This document shows, in pieces, positions 10,677 to 21,790 of a DNA stretch of 64,000 bases. The notes under the pieces were generated by a model. The model ran no database searches. It saw only the letters and a program-made list of their open reading frames with translations, and had not been told where the DNA came from. The DNA comes from Fistulifera solaris. Lineage: Eukaryota; Bacillariophyta; Bacillariophyceae; Naviculales; Stauroneidaceae. The position numbers were made by a program, and so were the translations under genes. Each line of letters starts with the position of its first letter. The first letter of the stretch is position 1. The stretch covers positions 496,001 to 560,000 of the forward strand of contig AP026128.1 in assembly GCA_030295235.1 (NCBI GenBank). The letters are read 5' to 3'.

Positions 10677-13317
10677 ATGGAATATCAATCGCATTTGAGT
10701 TTTTCATCGTTTCAAGATGAAGTGCATTCTCGGAAAGCGAAGCATCATCGATATTCGGTTGATTTATCCGCCGATCGTCGACGCGCATCTCTATTTGGAG
10801 AGTCAACTGCATTGCATGACGCAGAAGATCTCTCTCCGCTTTCACCGTCAGAGAACTATCCTCGTGTCAACAATCATCATTGGCTACGAGATGCGTTGCA
10901 CCAAATTCCTGCAGTTCTTTTAATCGGTATTTTTCATTTGATGGTAGGGATCCCTTTTGGTGTTTCTTATTTTCCCATTGGTTGGGCCACGGATGACGAC
11001 TCCTCGGGTGACAACACAAAATCTTTTCCCGTTGAAGGGAAGGAAGCTTTAGGGATTCGCATGTTTCTCTTCTCCACGATGATCGGGCAAATTGTCTTTA
11101 CGTATGCATCCGGCTTTGCGAGTCCGATTGGCTTACAAATGATTGAGAACGTGCCGTTTTGTCACGAACTGGCTACCATCGTCATTCGGCATCAAGGATA
11201 CGGTGTAGAAGCCTTGTCAACGCTCATGTTTCTCTTTGGCTTGGCATCACTGGCAGTGGGCTTCGTATTTGGAGCTCTGGGTTACTTTCGACTGGGTCGG
11301 ATCGTCTATTATTTCCCCACGCATGTTCTGGTCGGCTGTATTGGTGGCATTGGAGTCTATGTTGCGAAGACGGCAGTGGAGGTGGCGTTGAACGCACCGT
11401 TTGGAGATAATACCATACGGCGCAACTTTCATCTGTTGAGAGTGGTTCTTTACTTTGAAGTGAGTCTACGGATTCTTCAAAAGCTCACCTGGGATCATGT
11501 GGCAAAGAAGCCACGATATGCATTACTATCACCCATCTTTTTTTGCTGCATCACACCAGTTTTCTACGCTGCCTTGTTTTTATTGCAGGTCCCCATTCAA
11601 GACGCCCGGGACCGAGGCTATTTCTTTCCGGCGCTGAATGGTGACTGCAGGGACTGTTCCATTGTCAACGAACATCTTTGTGACATGTGGCGTGTTCTCG
11701 ATGTAACGACGTTTTCCTGGCCAGCCTTGTGGGAATCCCTGCCCACATTACTGGCGCTGATTCTTTTTCGTTAATTCATGTGCCCATCAATATACCCGCT
11801 TTTGCAATCTCCACCAACACAGAAGTAGACATGAACAAAGAATTGTTAGCGCATGGCTATGCAAATCTTTTGCAGGATTGTCAGGTGGCTTGCAAAATTA
11901 CATGGCTTACACCCAGTCCGTATTGTATCACAAATCAGGCGGTTTTGGAAGAATGTCAGGATACGGGGTTGCTGCGTTGACTGCTGTTCTATTTGTTGTC
12001 GGACCAACCATGGCTTCGTATACTCCGCGTTGCATGGCTGGTGCTCTTTTGCTTCATGTTGGATTGGATCTCTTTCTTGAGGGCGTCTATGATTCCTATG
12101 GAAAGTTTGATATGCTTGAATATGCGGGTATATGGTTCATTACGGTGGTAATGACAGTGAAAGGTATGGAAGCCGCTATGATAGCTGGCTTCCTAGCTGC
12201 TATTTCTACTTATGTGATGCAAAATATGGCTTATGTAAACCCGATTCGAGGGTCAATGACGGCAGCAACGCTTCGAAGTAGTCGTTTGAACCGCGACAAT
12301 AAGAGTCGGAGTATTTTACAAGACCCCACAACAGGCCGACAGCGAATTTTGGTAATCCAATTACAGGGTCATCTCTTCTTCGGGAACGTGGCACAGCTTT
12401 CGGAAACGGTACAGCAACTGTTGACCATGAAGATCGAAGATGAACAGAACAGAGTGCTCATTTTAATATTGGACTTCTCTTTAGTTCTCAGTATTGACTC
12501 TTCAGCCGCACAATCCATTGTGAAACTGAAAAATGCAATACAAGCGAAGTTCGACGTACATTTGGCAATATTCGTCTCCGGATCAGAGGACGGATTTCAA
12601 TGTGAGTACAACCTGACAGAGGAATTGGCGGAAGTTGGCAAACGTGGCCACCAGGTAGAAGGGATTGTCGACGAGACAACCGGGCTGATACGGTCTTCAC
12701 TTAATGAACGGCACAATTTCAAAGGCAGTCACGTCTGTAGTTCGCTTGACAAGGCCTTGATCTACGCCGAAGATGCCCTTGTACATTCTGTTGACCCGAG
12801 CTTGCTCTTTAACAACATTCACATGAGTCACCCTCCCATTCGGCAAGACTCTTCATTAGATGAAGAAAAAGATGTTGCGCTGAGATATTTGCAAAACTTA
12901 TGCCCCTCAGGAGATCCAAGAACTGTGCAGATTCTCTTTTCAAAATTCAAACGAGAGACTTATGTGAAGGACCAGTATCTATGGAAACAAGATTCCCCGG
13001 GAGATTGTGCAAAGCTTCTTGTTTGGGGTGAATTGATAGCCTACATTGAGAACGAAGCCAATACTTTTGAGATAGTTGAAACTGGCAATACAGTCGGTGA
13101 ACTTTGCCTAGTGGACGACGTACCACGAATGAGTTCTGTTTGCTGTTTGTCAGAGACCGCTGTTCTTTATAGCTTGAGTCGGGATGATTTCACCTTTCTT
13201 GTTGAGATGCACCCGCATGCAGCACGGCTCGTTGATATACTTTGCATTCGCTATCTTTCCTCGCGAGTGCAGCTCGCGAGCAATCGTATATTCGAGACAC
13301 GCTGTCTACCTGTTTGA
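10677..13317 (+). CDS. SulP/SLC26-type anion transporter with STAS and cyclic-nucleotide-binding domains
   Basis: A multi-pass transporter of about 880 residues. A cytosolic N-terminus leads into SulP membrane helices (for example GIFHLMVGIPFGVSYFPIGW and LVGCIGGIGVYVAKTAVEVA). The helix-10 motif SLIHVPINIPAFAISTN is highly characteristic of SulP/SLC26 proteins. A STAS domain follows (RILVIQLQGHLFFGNVAQLS and LDFSLVLSIDSSAA), then a C-terminal cNMP-type fold with GELCLVDDVPRMSSV, close to the phosphate-binding cassette. The frame breaks twice, each time lacking one base, at T5 (11764-11768) and T4 (11868-11871). Restoring these gives a continuous SulP core. The substrate is unknown: sulfate, other anions or, as in vacuolar fungal relatives, basic amino acids. 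The regulatory ligand cannot be told from sequence. Confidence 0.85.
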
Positions 13318-13489
13318 ATCCATTGACATGGGCCATCCGAAATCCACAATTTTGTTCTTATAATCCAAGCTTTTATTTAGCCGTCCTCGACTACCTAATT
13401 CCTTTTGAGCGAGCAGGTAGGCTTTTCAGACGAATAGCGGCAAATAAGAAAATTAGTATTTATAACGGTCCTATCTTTATTAATATGTT

Positions 13490-16400
13490 TTATACTTCAT
13501 CTTCTTGATCGGGAGAGGGCCGCGCTGGAGGTTTCTTCTTGTCGGCCTCTTTTAGCTGTGTTAAACTTCTTTGAATAGCCCACTCCGCAGCATCTACAGC
13601 CCCAGAATCAGTCGCCCCTTCTGCCTTTTTTCTGCTCTGCGATTTGCATCCACAGTTCCGCTTGTTGTAGTGCTTCTTCCTCTTCGTCCGTTATTTTACT
13701 TGTTGCCTCTCTCTTCGCGGGAGACCCCGAAAACACGAGGGCTTTAGACACAACACCAGACCAATCGCCAACATTTATCATCTCATCCAGCTCTTCAGCG
13801 CGCGCCCTATCTTCACCAGATAGTTTGTCCCTATCTTTTGGTATATCGGAATCTATTGACCTGTTCAAAGCTGTGAAGTCTTCGCTGTTAGGACTCCCGA
13901 CAGATTGGTCACCAATCATAGCTGCAGCCCGACCAACTGCGTCCCAATCTCCGCGCTCGATTGCTAATTCAAGAGCTGATCGCTGTTCTTTCAAAGAATC
14001 TGGCGAAACAAATGTGGATATGTCTGAATCACCAGGAGTGCTTGGCATGGACTGAGGACTTGCTATCGTTTGTGCTGCGGGCTTTACTCCGGGAACTACA
14101 CCACGTTGAACAGTTTGCTTTGCTTTAACTTTTGCTGCTTTCTGGCTAGCAGCTCGGGCCTTCTGAGCGGCTGCTCGCTCTTGCATTGTTCTTAACGTTT
14201 CTATTAACTCTTCCTCGCGTCCCTTGAATTGATTCATCATTTCGTCTACATTGTCAATCTCTTCCGGAACAACCCGGCGGACTAGCGCTTCCACTTCAGC
14301 GCGAATTTCCGCCCGCTTAGCTATCTTGCTGGGACTATCAGATAAAGTCGACATGGAACGTGTTGCCCCAGTGTCGGTACCTGTTCCGGTCATCGAATCA
14401 CCACTCGACTCAACTGAAGCACCGGCTGTGCCCTCCACGTTTCGCGATGCCTCCGTCTGATACTTGGCCGCTGCTAAAACTACACCTTCCCAATCCCCAG
14501 CATCCACCAACTGGTCTAGCTCAGCTGCGCGAGCAGCATCGATACTTCCACTCCCTGCGGAGCTGCGATCCGTTGTTCTGCTTCTAGCCGAGCTCAGCGA
14601 CTGAGAATCGGATGCAGCTGCTAATAATGCTGCAGTTGCGCCGACAGCGGCCCAGTCACCAGCTTCGATCAGCCTGTCCAACTCTTCGCGAGATGCAGGA
14701 GGAATTTCTCCCCCGGTATCAGGAATTTGTGACAGTCTGTTATGACAGAATACAAGTCACAGTGAGTTTCATTGTTAATAAGCATGCTGTGCGAAAAAAC
14801 CTTGATACGTACGTTGAGCTGTCTTTCTTCCTTCCTCTACGGGCCAAACCACTGGCAACTCCCAAAGCGGCTAAAGCAGCACCTGCTGCGGCAGCTGCAT
14901 CCATTGAATCGTCCATGCTTCCCGTGTTAAGACTGGAAAGACCAGCACTACTTGACCAGCCCGAGCTTCCTGCATTTGACGAGCCCTCGTCATACTGATC
15001 GGCCCCCTGGCTCGGCTAGGTGATCTTCTCCCGCCTCCATCGCTTCCATGGATTTTCGTGAGCGTTTGCCGTAATCAGCCTCCGCGGCCCCAAGAGTAAC
15101 AGCTGCTCCCGTGTCTGCAGTAATTTGTACCGCATCATCAGTAAACAAGCTGTCATTAACGGATCCCTCGGGCTTCGCTGATGGCAACGCGTCAACACTG
15201 CCTTCTTCACCATGGTAAGCAGAATAGTCAATCTTACGGCTTTGATTGTTTTGAGGTTTCCTACGACTAACCAAAAGCCCGATGCCGATCAAAGCAACAA
15301 CAAATGCAATCGAAACCGCGATTCCAGCACGCGCACCAGTGGAGAGCGATTCAGAGTCTGAGGTCTCACCGCCTTCGGGTTGAATGCCAGTCAAAATTCG
15401 TACCGGCGTGTCGACTCTTCTCTTCAGCAATTCAGTCTGCAAGTCACCGTTTATAATAGCGTCCAGCAAATTCGATTCGTATCGAGACACGGCATCGCTC
15501 ACTTCCTCGGGGCTACCACGTAAATCGGAAGGCATCGACAAATTAACAAGAGCAACGATGTCTTGGCACAAATCACCCTCCGCAGTTAAATCCTCGGGGC
15601 AATCTGCGATCGAAAACGGTGAGTAAGATGTTTACAAGCGAATAATACATCAGCTTCGACAAATTTTCTTACCGATTTCCTCTTGACTTTCAATTTCCGT
15701 CGGTAGGAGTACCGACATTTCCAACTGCAAAGCGCGCAACCGGCGATTTAAAGTTTCGTCCCCAACTTGCACCGCAAGTTCGTCCATCGCTGCCGTCAAA
15801 TCCCCCAGGTATTGTTCTTCGAAACCTTCATTCTCAATGAGAATTTTCCCACTGGACACGGCTATAGTGTACATGACAGAAGCCACTGAAGTAATTGTTT
15901 CAGGCGGCGTGGTTGGTTTTGGAGTTGGCGCAATAACCGCTGTTGGTATCTCTGTTGGAGCTGGGCTCACTGTGGGCACCGGTGGTAGTGTGGGCTCCGC
16001 TACAGGAGACGAAGAAGGAACAGCATCTATTTCTGTTGGAGACACAGTTGGTGTGTCAACAGATTCCGGAGTGGGAGGGGATGTAGGCAAAGAAGTGGGT
16101 GGGGGCGTTCCGGCTGGAGAGGTTGTTGGTCTCGCTGTCGGAAAAGGCGAAGTCATAATAGAATCTGCCGCTTCGGATATTAAAGAACACACTGAATAGA
16201 GATACGCCACATCTTCCGGGGAGCCTCCTTCGCTAGTCGGAGGATCGGGTACCCGAATATGAGCGTTCGAACCGACACAACATTCCGTGTCGGTAGGATC
16301 ACCACCAGCGATGCAATCTGACACAAACAGGCCAGACTGCGAAAGGTATTAGTGAAGGCGAGTGGCAAGTCGTTGAAGGCGACATCCTCTGCTATTAAGC

Positions 16401-16659
16401 CCGGGGGTGACAGATCTCGAGCTAACGAGACGTATTCTTCTCTCGTGACACGTCCATCCCCATTTTCGTCCGAAGCAACCACGGCGTCGTAACAACTCTC
16501 CGAATCGACAAATTTCCCGACTTGATACACCTTGAGGAAGTGGTCCTCGTTGATTGAATAAATATCTACAATTGCCGCCGATATTGTTGTGAGGTAACAA
16601 CCTGCGACAACCAGAATCGCTCTGTTGGTTAATAATTTGATCATCGTGTTTGTGGGCAT
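13490..16659 (-). CDS. EF-hand single-pass membrane protein with GDW repeats
   Basis: Three exons (16659-15673, 15603-14813, 14736-13490) with introns of 69 and 76 nt give about 1007 residues. The protein starts with a signal peptide, then a canonical EF-hand loop (DENGDGRVTREE). A Pro/Thr/Ser-rich stalk follows (TSPFPTARPTTSPAGTPPPT), and a membrane segment (ARAGIAVSIAFVVALIGIGL) with a basic stop-transfer sequence. The C-terminal half has four copies of a unit like ELDxLIxxGDWxxV, each followed by an Ala-rich helix (GDWAAVGATAALL, GDWEGVVLAAAKY, GDWDAVGRAAAMI, GDWSGVVSKALVF), plus a coiled-coil stretch. Frame shifts lie at 16342-16344, C5 15003-15007 and T6 13626-13631. The topology implies a calcium-binding outer or lumenal part and a repeat-bearing cytoplasmic tail. 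The function is unknown; I do not know the repeat from characterised proteins. Confidence 0.75.
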
Positions 16660-18283
16660 AAAATGATTGTGATGCGCTTCGCTTTCCGTCCTGCCTGCTC
16701 ACTGAGAAAGGCAGTCGACTAAAATCGTTTTCTCGCTCAAACGTCGTTTACACAGGTAGGCAACCGAAATGAAGTAAACGACGACTGGCTGCAAGAGAAG
16801 TTACAGTCACGTTTGACTATCGTAAATACCCCGGAATGAATGATGGTTCGACTTGACAAAAAATGAAGCGATGGTTCGTTTGCGGCGCCCCGAGTGAGAG
16901 ACTAACGCAACACTTCAATACGGTAGACGACTATCTCAATTAATAAAAAAAGCTAACAACACGTTTGATATCTCCGAAAGCCTGTCACGTCTTAATGAAT
17001 CTGAATTGGTTTTAGACTTCACGGTATCGTTTATTTGAAGGAGCAAAACGATGCAAAACTCCATCCCAGCGCGCGCAGGGACTTCAGGTTATAGTGTTTC
17101 GCAGTACTCATTGTAAAATATTTAAGGCACTGCCGGCGTGGATGGACTGTGTTTAGTATAAGCTCATTACAAAACTATAGCATGAGAAGTAGGAGAGTCT
17201 CAAGAGACATTTTAGTGGACTTGCCAAAAATTCCGCCAAGTCAAAACCTGAACGGGCAAGGCTGACCGGTACTGGGACATTTACTATATCATTAGGTGTA
17301 CCAAATTATTTAGCTTTCACCGGAGTGCGTCCTCTCCGACATTTTTGGCGGGAATGCAAATCGGACTGCCAAAAGACTCCTCCATGCTTTGATCATCAAG
17401 AACAACATCTAACTTCTTAAGCTCGGCCCTCTAGAGCTCAAGAGCCGTTAACTGTGCTGCTATGAGCAACTCTAGAGGGTGAATTTGAATCAACAGCTTG
17501 TGAATTGTGCACGCCATCAGGTTACCCTCAATCCGATCCAAACTAACCACATCACAAGCGCTTTTCGGAAGGGAGAAAAAGAGCCAAATGATGAGAAAAG
17601 TCAGGAACACCTTGTTTTGATTTGATGGATCTAGAGTGCATTAGATTTTTGTTTTCATTCTTTCTGTTTCCCAAAAAAGTAAGATTACGGAGCCAGGCCT
17701 CTTCACTGGTGTTCCTCCTAAGTAGCCCGTCATCAAGCCATTCTCGTTACAGAACACAAACTCAATTTTGAGCACATTCCTAAGTTGCGTTCAAGCCTTG
17801 TTAACTTGCAAATGTTTGCCTCTAGTTTTTACTATAGACCCAAAGTGTTGGTTTAAGGAACCACGACCACGACTGCATTTCAGTCATGAATCACAGCTTC
17901 GCCTCGCCAAACCGCTATATCAACTATCAACTTCCGTATTTTTTTGCAAAAAGTGTTATGTTCCTTTTGTTGCCATCACGATACAACATATATCTTCTCA
18001 TTGGCAAAGCCTGTGCTGCTTTTCTTGTCGAAATTCCTTGTACAACGCCATGCGTCCGGGATTACTGTAGGCCAAAGTGTTGGTTCAAGGGTTACCACGA
18101 CTGCACCCAGTCCTGAATCGTGAGCGGTCGCTGCAAAACAGAAAATAATTGCTCTTCGCAGCTCATCGGCTTTTCAAAGAATAGGGTCGAAGTCGAAGGT
18201 CGAAGCGAGTTGAAGGCAGTTGTTTATGCGACAAACTAACCATTTGTGTACGAACAAACTCGTCGAAGGAAGTAAAGCCGACA
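16660..18283. other. Intergenic with a repeat dimer
   Basis: This 1.6-kb gap has no convincing gene; open frames near 17768-18116 coincide with repeats and look non-coding. Two hairpin-element copies lie at 17831-17890 and 18063-18122. The rest is the shared 5' side of the GDW gene and the DUF1499 gene. Confidence 0.55.
17831..18122 (+). repeat. Dimer of the dispersed hairpin element (copies 3 and 4)
   Basis: Copy 3 starts ACTATAGACCCAAAGTGTTG and ends CGACTGCATTTCAGTCATGA. Copy 4 starts CTGTAGGCCAAAGTGTTGG and ends CGACTGCACCCAGTCCTGAA. Their starts are about 232 bp apart, close to the ~216-bp period of the array at 57.6-59.1 kb, so this looks like a two-unit remnant of that array family. 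Confidence 0.65.
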
Positions 18284-18952
18284 ATGATCAAGCTATCAAT
18301 AATACTTACGTTAATTACCGGATCCTTATCATGGCAACAAGATTCTCGTTGCCTCCATCGCCGCGACGTCATGGGCAATATACTATCACTTCCATTTATT
18401 GTGCCGTCGAAAGCACATGGTGAAGACTTTCCCACTTCTGCTGGTCGTAAGGGATGTAAGACGGTCAGCGATCCCAGTCGGACCGCTGTCACGTGCACCG
18501 GAGACGTACTGCTGGCCATACCCAACAACACTCGACTTTCCGGAATTTCCGCCACGGAGAACGGTGTGTCAACTTCTGCCGTGAAAAATCCCAGTCGTTT
18601 CGCCGCTCCGTGGAATTACTCTACGGAAACGGACCAAGCGAGCAAAGCATTCAGCAGTTTACAAGCCGCCTTATTAAAAGTGGAACCAACGGTTGAGATT
18701 GATACGGTCGACACAAACTTTCGGTCTTCTGGGTACTATTATTTGCATGCTACATTGAGTTCGCCAGCTACGGGAACGGATGATATCGAATTCATAATCA
18801 GGCCTGAGGATAGACTTGCCCTCTTTCGGTCGGCTAGCCGCACTTCTGTTTTTGTTTACCCATTGACACAGCCAGTGACAGATGGCTTGCGAAATAGAAA
18901 GCGGATGGAAAAGATTCGAGACGAGCTGGGTTGGCAAGACTTGAGCTATTAA
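18284..18952 (+). CDS. DUF1499 family protein with signal peptide
   Basis: The 222-residue product begins with a hydrophobic leader (MIKLSIILTLITGSLSW), so it enters the secretory route or the plastid. After a short linker it has the DUF1499 pattern: a CTGDVLL / NPSRFAAPWNY segment, a helix (QASKAFSSLQAALLK), TNFRSSGYYYLHAT, DDIEFIIRPEDR and the signature FRSASRTSVF. It ends RNRKRMEKIRDELGW. DUF1499 proteins occur in bacteria, algae and plants, often in plastids, without a defined biochemical role. The start at 18284 is chosen because it gives the leader; there is no frame disruption. Confidence 0.75.
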   Translation: MIKLSIILTLITGSLSWQQDSRCLHRRDVMGNILSLPFIVPSKAHGEDFPTSAGRKGCKTVSDPSRTAVTCTGDVLLAIPNNTRLSGISATENGVSTSAVKNPSRFAAPWNYSTETDQASKAFSSLQAALLKVEPTVEIDTVDTNFRSSGYYYLHATLSSPATGTDDIEFIIRPEDRLALFRSASRTSVFVYPLTQPVTDGLRNRKRMEKIRDELGWQDLSY

Positions 18953-19455
18953 GTTTTGATCAGCTTTGGCAAAATGGAAGCAACAAAGAGCGGATTTCCA
19001 TTTTTGTTATCGGCATGCAGAAGAATTCTTAGTTGCAGTATTCTTTTGTCGATTCCATGGTCCGCTTTGGACTGGAGATAGTTAGGATCGATAACAATAC
19101 TCCCTAAAACATCTTAGAAACCTTAAATATCTATCCACACTAAGGTTAAGTATAATTATTCATCTCACTTGGCAAGAAAGACAACAGAAATTTGTACAGT
19201 AAAACAATAATTATGGACGTGAGAACCAGTTACTCGCTGATCTGCTAAGCGCAAAATATGCCTCAAATCACCCTTTAAGTAGAGTACGTGTTATCTAACC
19301 CATTCGTGCATGTATCCATGTTTTTCGCGCGGTTGCACTTTCAAAGAAAGATACGCCGAAACGATCTGAATGGATCGCTCATTATTCTCCTTGTTCTGTC
19401 TCTCCCCTCAACAAAACGCACAAGTTCTTTGAGTTTTGAGTCCCCTTTGTCAACA
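18953..19455. other. Intergenic, nothing recognised
   Basis: This spacer lies between two same-strand genes. The open frame of the downstream gene extends upstream to 19288, but the ATG at 19456 begins a clear signal peptide, so I treat 19288-19455 as non-coding. Confidence 0.55.
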
Positions 19456-20394
19456 ATGAAGACGTATTATAGTTTGTTGGCGCTGCTTTTGAGTTTCGTT
19501 GTGACGGCTGCGCAACAGATAGGATACTTGGAAATCACCGAGGAAGATTGGAGTATTGTTCAGAATGCGGCGGATATAGTATCGGAACGATTCGGGCGTT
19601 TTGGTTCATTCGACAATGTTTTCCGATATCGTACCAGCAGAGCCGCTCTGGTTCAGTCCGATGGTCGATGCTACGTTGCTTTCCGAGGACGGCGACTGGC
19701 TGCATTGAAGCTCTTTGTCCCTCGGCGAACAAAGGATTACTGTGTGGATAACGAATGCTGCCTTGTTCAAACAAAATACGAAAGGGACCTTGGTGATCTT
19801 GTGTCGAAAATAAGACCCGAATTGGAAGCTTGTGTAAACGATTACTGCACCGAAATGGATTGTGTCGTAATCACTGGCCATGGCATCGGTGGTAGTCTCG
19901 CTGCTTTGGCGGCAATGTCGTTCAAATCATACAACCCTTTCGGAATTACCTTTGGAGAGGTGCAAAATGTGGAGACGCCGTGTCCCTTAATTGATTCCGA
20001 GCGTTGGTGGCGATTTATCAACACAGAGGAAGAGGAGGGAGCTTTGGTTTACGACCGGCTTTCGGCTCGACGATACTCTCGGTTCCCCAAGGCTCTTGGT
20101 CACATTTTGCTGCTTTCTTCTGTTGACAGTACGGCAGTAGCGCACATGGGCATTGATCGCAAGTGGGAATATGAATATGACACACGTCGAGTGCGTATTC
20201 TTCCGGGTCGACGAACGAATAGCATGGATAAATATCAAGATCGTATTTCGGCTCTGACGGCAGAGTACGCAACAACACTAACATACCCAATCGCGGTTGA
20301 GGGTTTTGACGAGGGTTCGGTGTGCAATTTTGGAGGTGAATGTGAATCACGACTTTGCGGGGAAAGCGAAGGGAAACGAGCGTGCCTTGCATAG
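19456..20394 (+). CDS. Secreted class-3-lipase-like protein lacking the nucleophilic serine
   Basis: A 312-residue protein with a signal peptide (MKTYYSLLALLLSFVVTA). The fold resembles class 3 (Rossmann-type alpha/beta hydrolase) lipases: CYVAFRG near residue 75, the nucleophile-elbow region DCVVITGHGIGGSLAALAAM, GITFGEVQ and a late GHILLL segment. In active members the elbow reads GHSLG. Here Gly143 occupies the Ser position, so classical serine hydrolysis looks impossible. The C-terminus adds a short Cys-rich module (CNFGGECESRLC...C) seen as a generic extracellular tail in other proteins. The start was set by the signal peptide. It could be a pseudoenzyme or a binding protein; the open frame is intact, so it is not a decaying gene by frame. 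Confidence 0.72.
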   Translation: MKTYYSLLALLLSFVVTAAQQIGYLEITEEDWSIVQNAADIVSERFGRFGSFDNVFRYRTSRAALVQSDGRCYVAFRGRRLAALKLFVPRRTKDYCVDNECCLVQTKYERDLGDLVSKIRPELEACVNDYCTEMDCVVITGHGIGGSLAALAAMSFKSYNPFGITFGEVQNVETPCPLIDSERWWRFINTEEEEGALVYDRLSARRYSRFPKALGHILLLSSVDSTAVAHMGIDRKWEYEYDTRRVRILPGRRTNSMDKYQDRISALTAEYATTLTYPIAVEGFDEGSVCNFGGECESRLCGESEGKRACLA

Positions 20395-20449
20395 TGTTTT
20401 TCAAAGCTGTTACGTTAATGAATCATTAAATGCAACATATTTGTCCAAA

Positions 20450-21409
20450 TTAAAGTAGCGCATTTATTATTAAATCATAGGTGAAGAACGTAACGGAATG
20501 GTTAACAGCCGCACGTAGCATTTTGGGAGTTATTCCGTTCCAGAAACCGTTTATTCCTTCTCGTTTGTACAGATCTTCCGTCGTCTCCCACACATTGACA
20601 GTTCGATCACCCTCATTTGCCTGGACGATAGACTTAACAACGTCAATAGGATAAACAGGAACCCATGAAGCACAACCGGAAAAGGCACCGTAAAGAAGTG
20701 GTGCTAAGGCAAATTCAAAGGGACTGAATTCTTTCAACAAACCGTACACGGCAAAATAAATGCCGTAGGACGGAACTTCTCTCGCCAGTGTAAGACCTAG
20801 ACCTCTTACCATGAGACCTTTCAGACCATCTGTCTTCAGAACGGCTTTTATACATAGAATCTCATTGTTTCGATACAAATCTCTACCTTGAGCTTGCATC
20901 ATCACTTTTATTCGTTCAATGGGCGCTACGAGAAACGACGTCACAAATCCGGCAAAACAAGCAGCCGCAATCAAACTTGTTGTACTTCCACCAGGAAGTG
21001 CCTCCAAGGCCATTGCGTTGACACCAAACGCAACGCTTTTAATGATTGCTTGTCCCATCATTGTGGTCTTCACTCCCGAAAAGAAGCCAGCAACTCCCTC
21101 GTTCTTTAACACATGAACCACCACATCATAAGTCGTTGGAGCCCGACGACTGTACACCGCAGCACCGTCCGTGCCTAGATTGTTGTCTTCCATGGGAATC
21201 ATTAACTGCGCTTTTACCTTGAGTGTATCAAGAGGGTACGATACCCCGACGCCAATGGCACCTGCTACCGAACCAGCCACCAGTGATGCCACTCCGGTCG
21301 GAAGAGCCGAGACGCGTACATTCTGTTTTCGTGGAGGAGGTCGAACATTAGGGACCCATGCATGGCTTTGAAGGAACAATAAGCATATAAATAGCAATTG
21401 GCACTGCAT
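20450..21409 (-). CDS. Mitochondrial-carrier-family transporter with plastid-type presequence
   Basis: A 319-residue solute carrier with three tandem repeats, each bearing a carrier signature: YPLDTLKVKAQ, APIERIKVMMQ and YPIDVVKSIVQ. The repeats together give six membrane helices. The start at 21409 gives a hydrophobic leader (MQCQLLFICLLFLQSHA) followed by W and a basic stretch, which fits the diatom plastid rule of an aromatic residue after the signal-peptide cleavage site. This suggests the plastid envelope rather than mitochondria. The motif REVPSYGIYFAVYG resembles the carnitine/basic amino acid/S-adenosylmethionine branch, but the substrate is unresolved. The frame is open further upstream to 21580, without targeting features. 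Confidence 0.82.
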   Translation of the reverse strand: MQCQLLFICLLFLQSHAWVPNVRPPPRKQNVRVSALPTGVASLVAGSVAGAIGVGVSYPLDTLKVKAQLMIPMEDNNLGTDGAAVYSRRAPTTYDVVVHVLKNEGVAGFFSGVKTTMMGQAIIKSVAFGVNAMALEALPGGSTTSLIAAACFAGFVTSFLVAPIERIKVMMQAQGRDLYRNNEILCIKAVLKTDGLKGLMVRGLGLTLAREVPSYGIYFAVYGLLKEFSPFEFALAPLLYGAFSGCASWVPVYPIDVVKSIVQANEGDRTVNVWETTEDLYKREGINGFWNGITPKMLRAAVNHSVTFFTYDLIINALL

Positions 21410-21790
21410 TTTGTTCGAATTCTTCTCTTTGTGATGTGAATTCTGGAAGGTGAGTTTTGACTTTTGACTCACCTCTGTAATTCTGACGCTGTCGTCAGTC
21501 CTCGAGAAAATTGTGGAGCAGTTATGGTTTATGGTGAAGAGAAGGCGAAAGGAGGAAGTTTGCATTATAATAAAAATCATTACCGGTTTCTTTACTTTTC
21601 ACTATGCGTATGCCGAATAGCTTAAATTGGAAATAGATACATATTTCAAAATGAGTACCGCGCGCGAGACGCGATTAGGCATTTGAAATTTAGACTGATC
21701 CAAAGTGTAACGGTGCTTTTTGCCTTCGGAGGAAAGCCGAACAACAACAAAAGTTTATGTTTTCGAAAATGAAAAATTTTGACCTAATAC
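21410..21790. other. Intergenic, nothing recognised
   Basis: This is a divergent 5' spacer between the carrier gene and the unknown gene at 21791. I see no element beyond possible promoter function. Confidence 0.5.

Noticed and set aside
15837-16199. Gly/Val-rich protein on the plus strand
   Set aside because: It is the antisense of the Pro/Thr-rich stalk of the GDW protein; its composition is an artefact of that repeat.
17768-18116. Small gene between the GDW and DUF1499 genes
   Set aside because: The frame overlaps two copies of the dispersed hairpin element and has no recognisable protein content.
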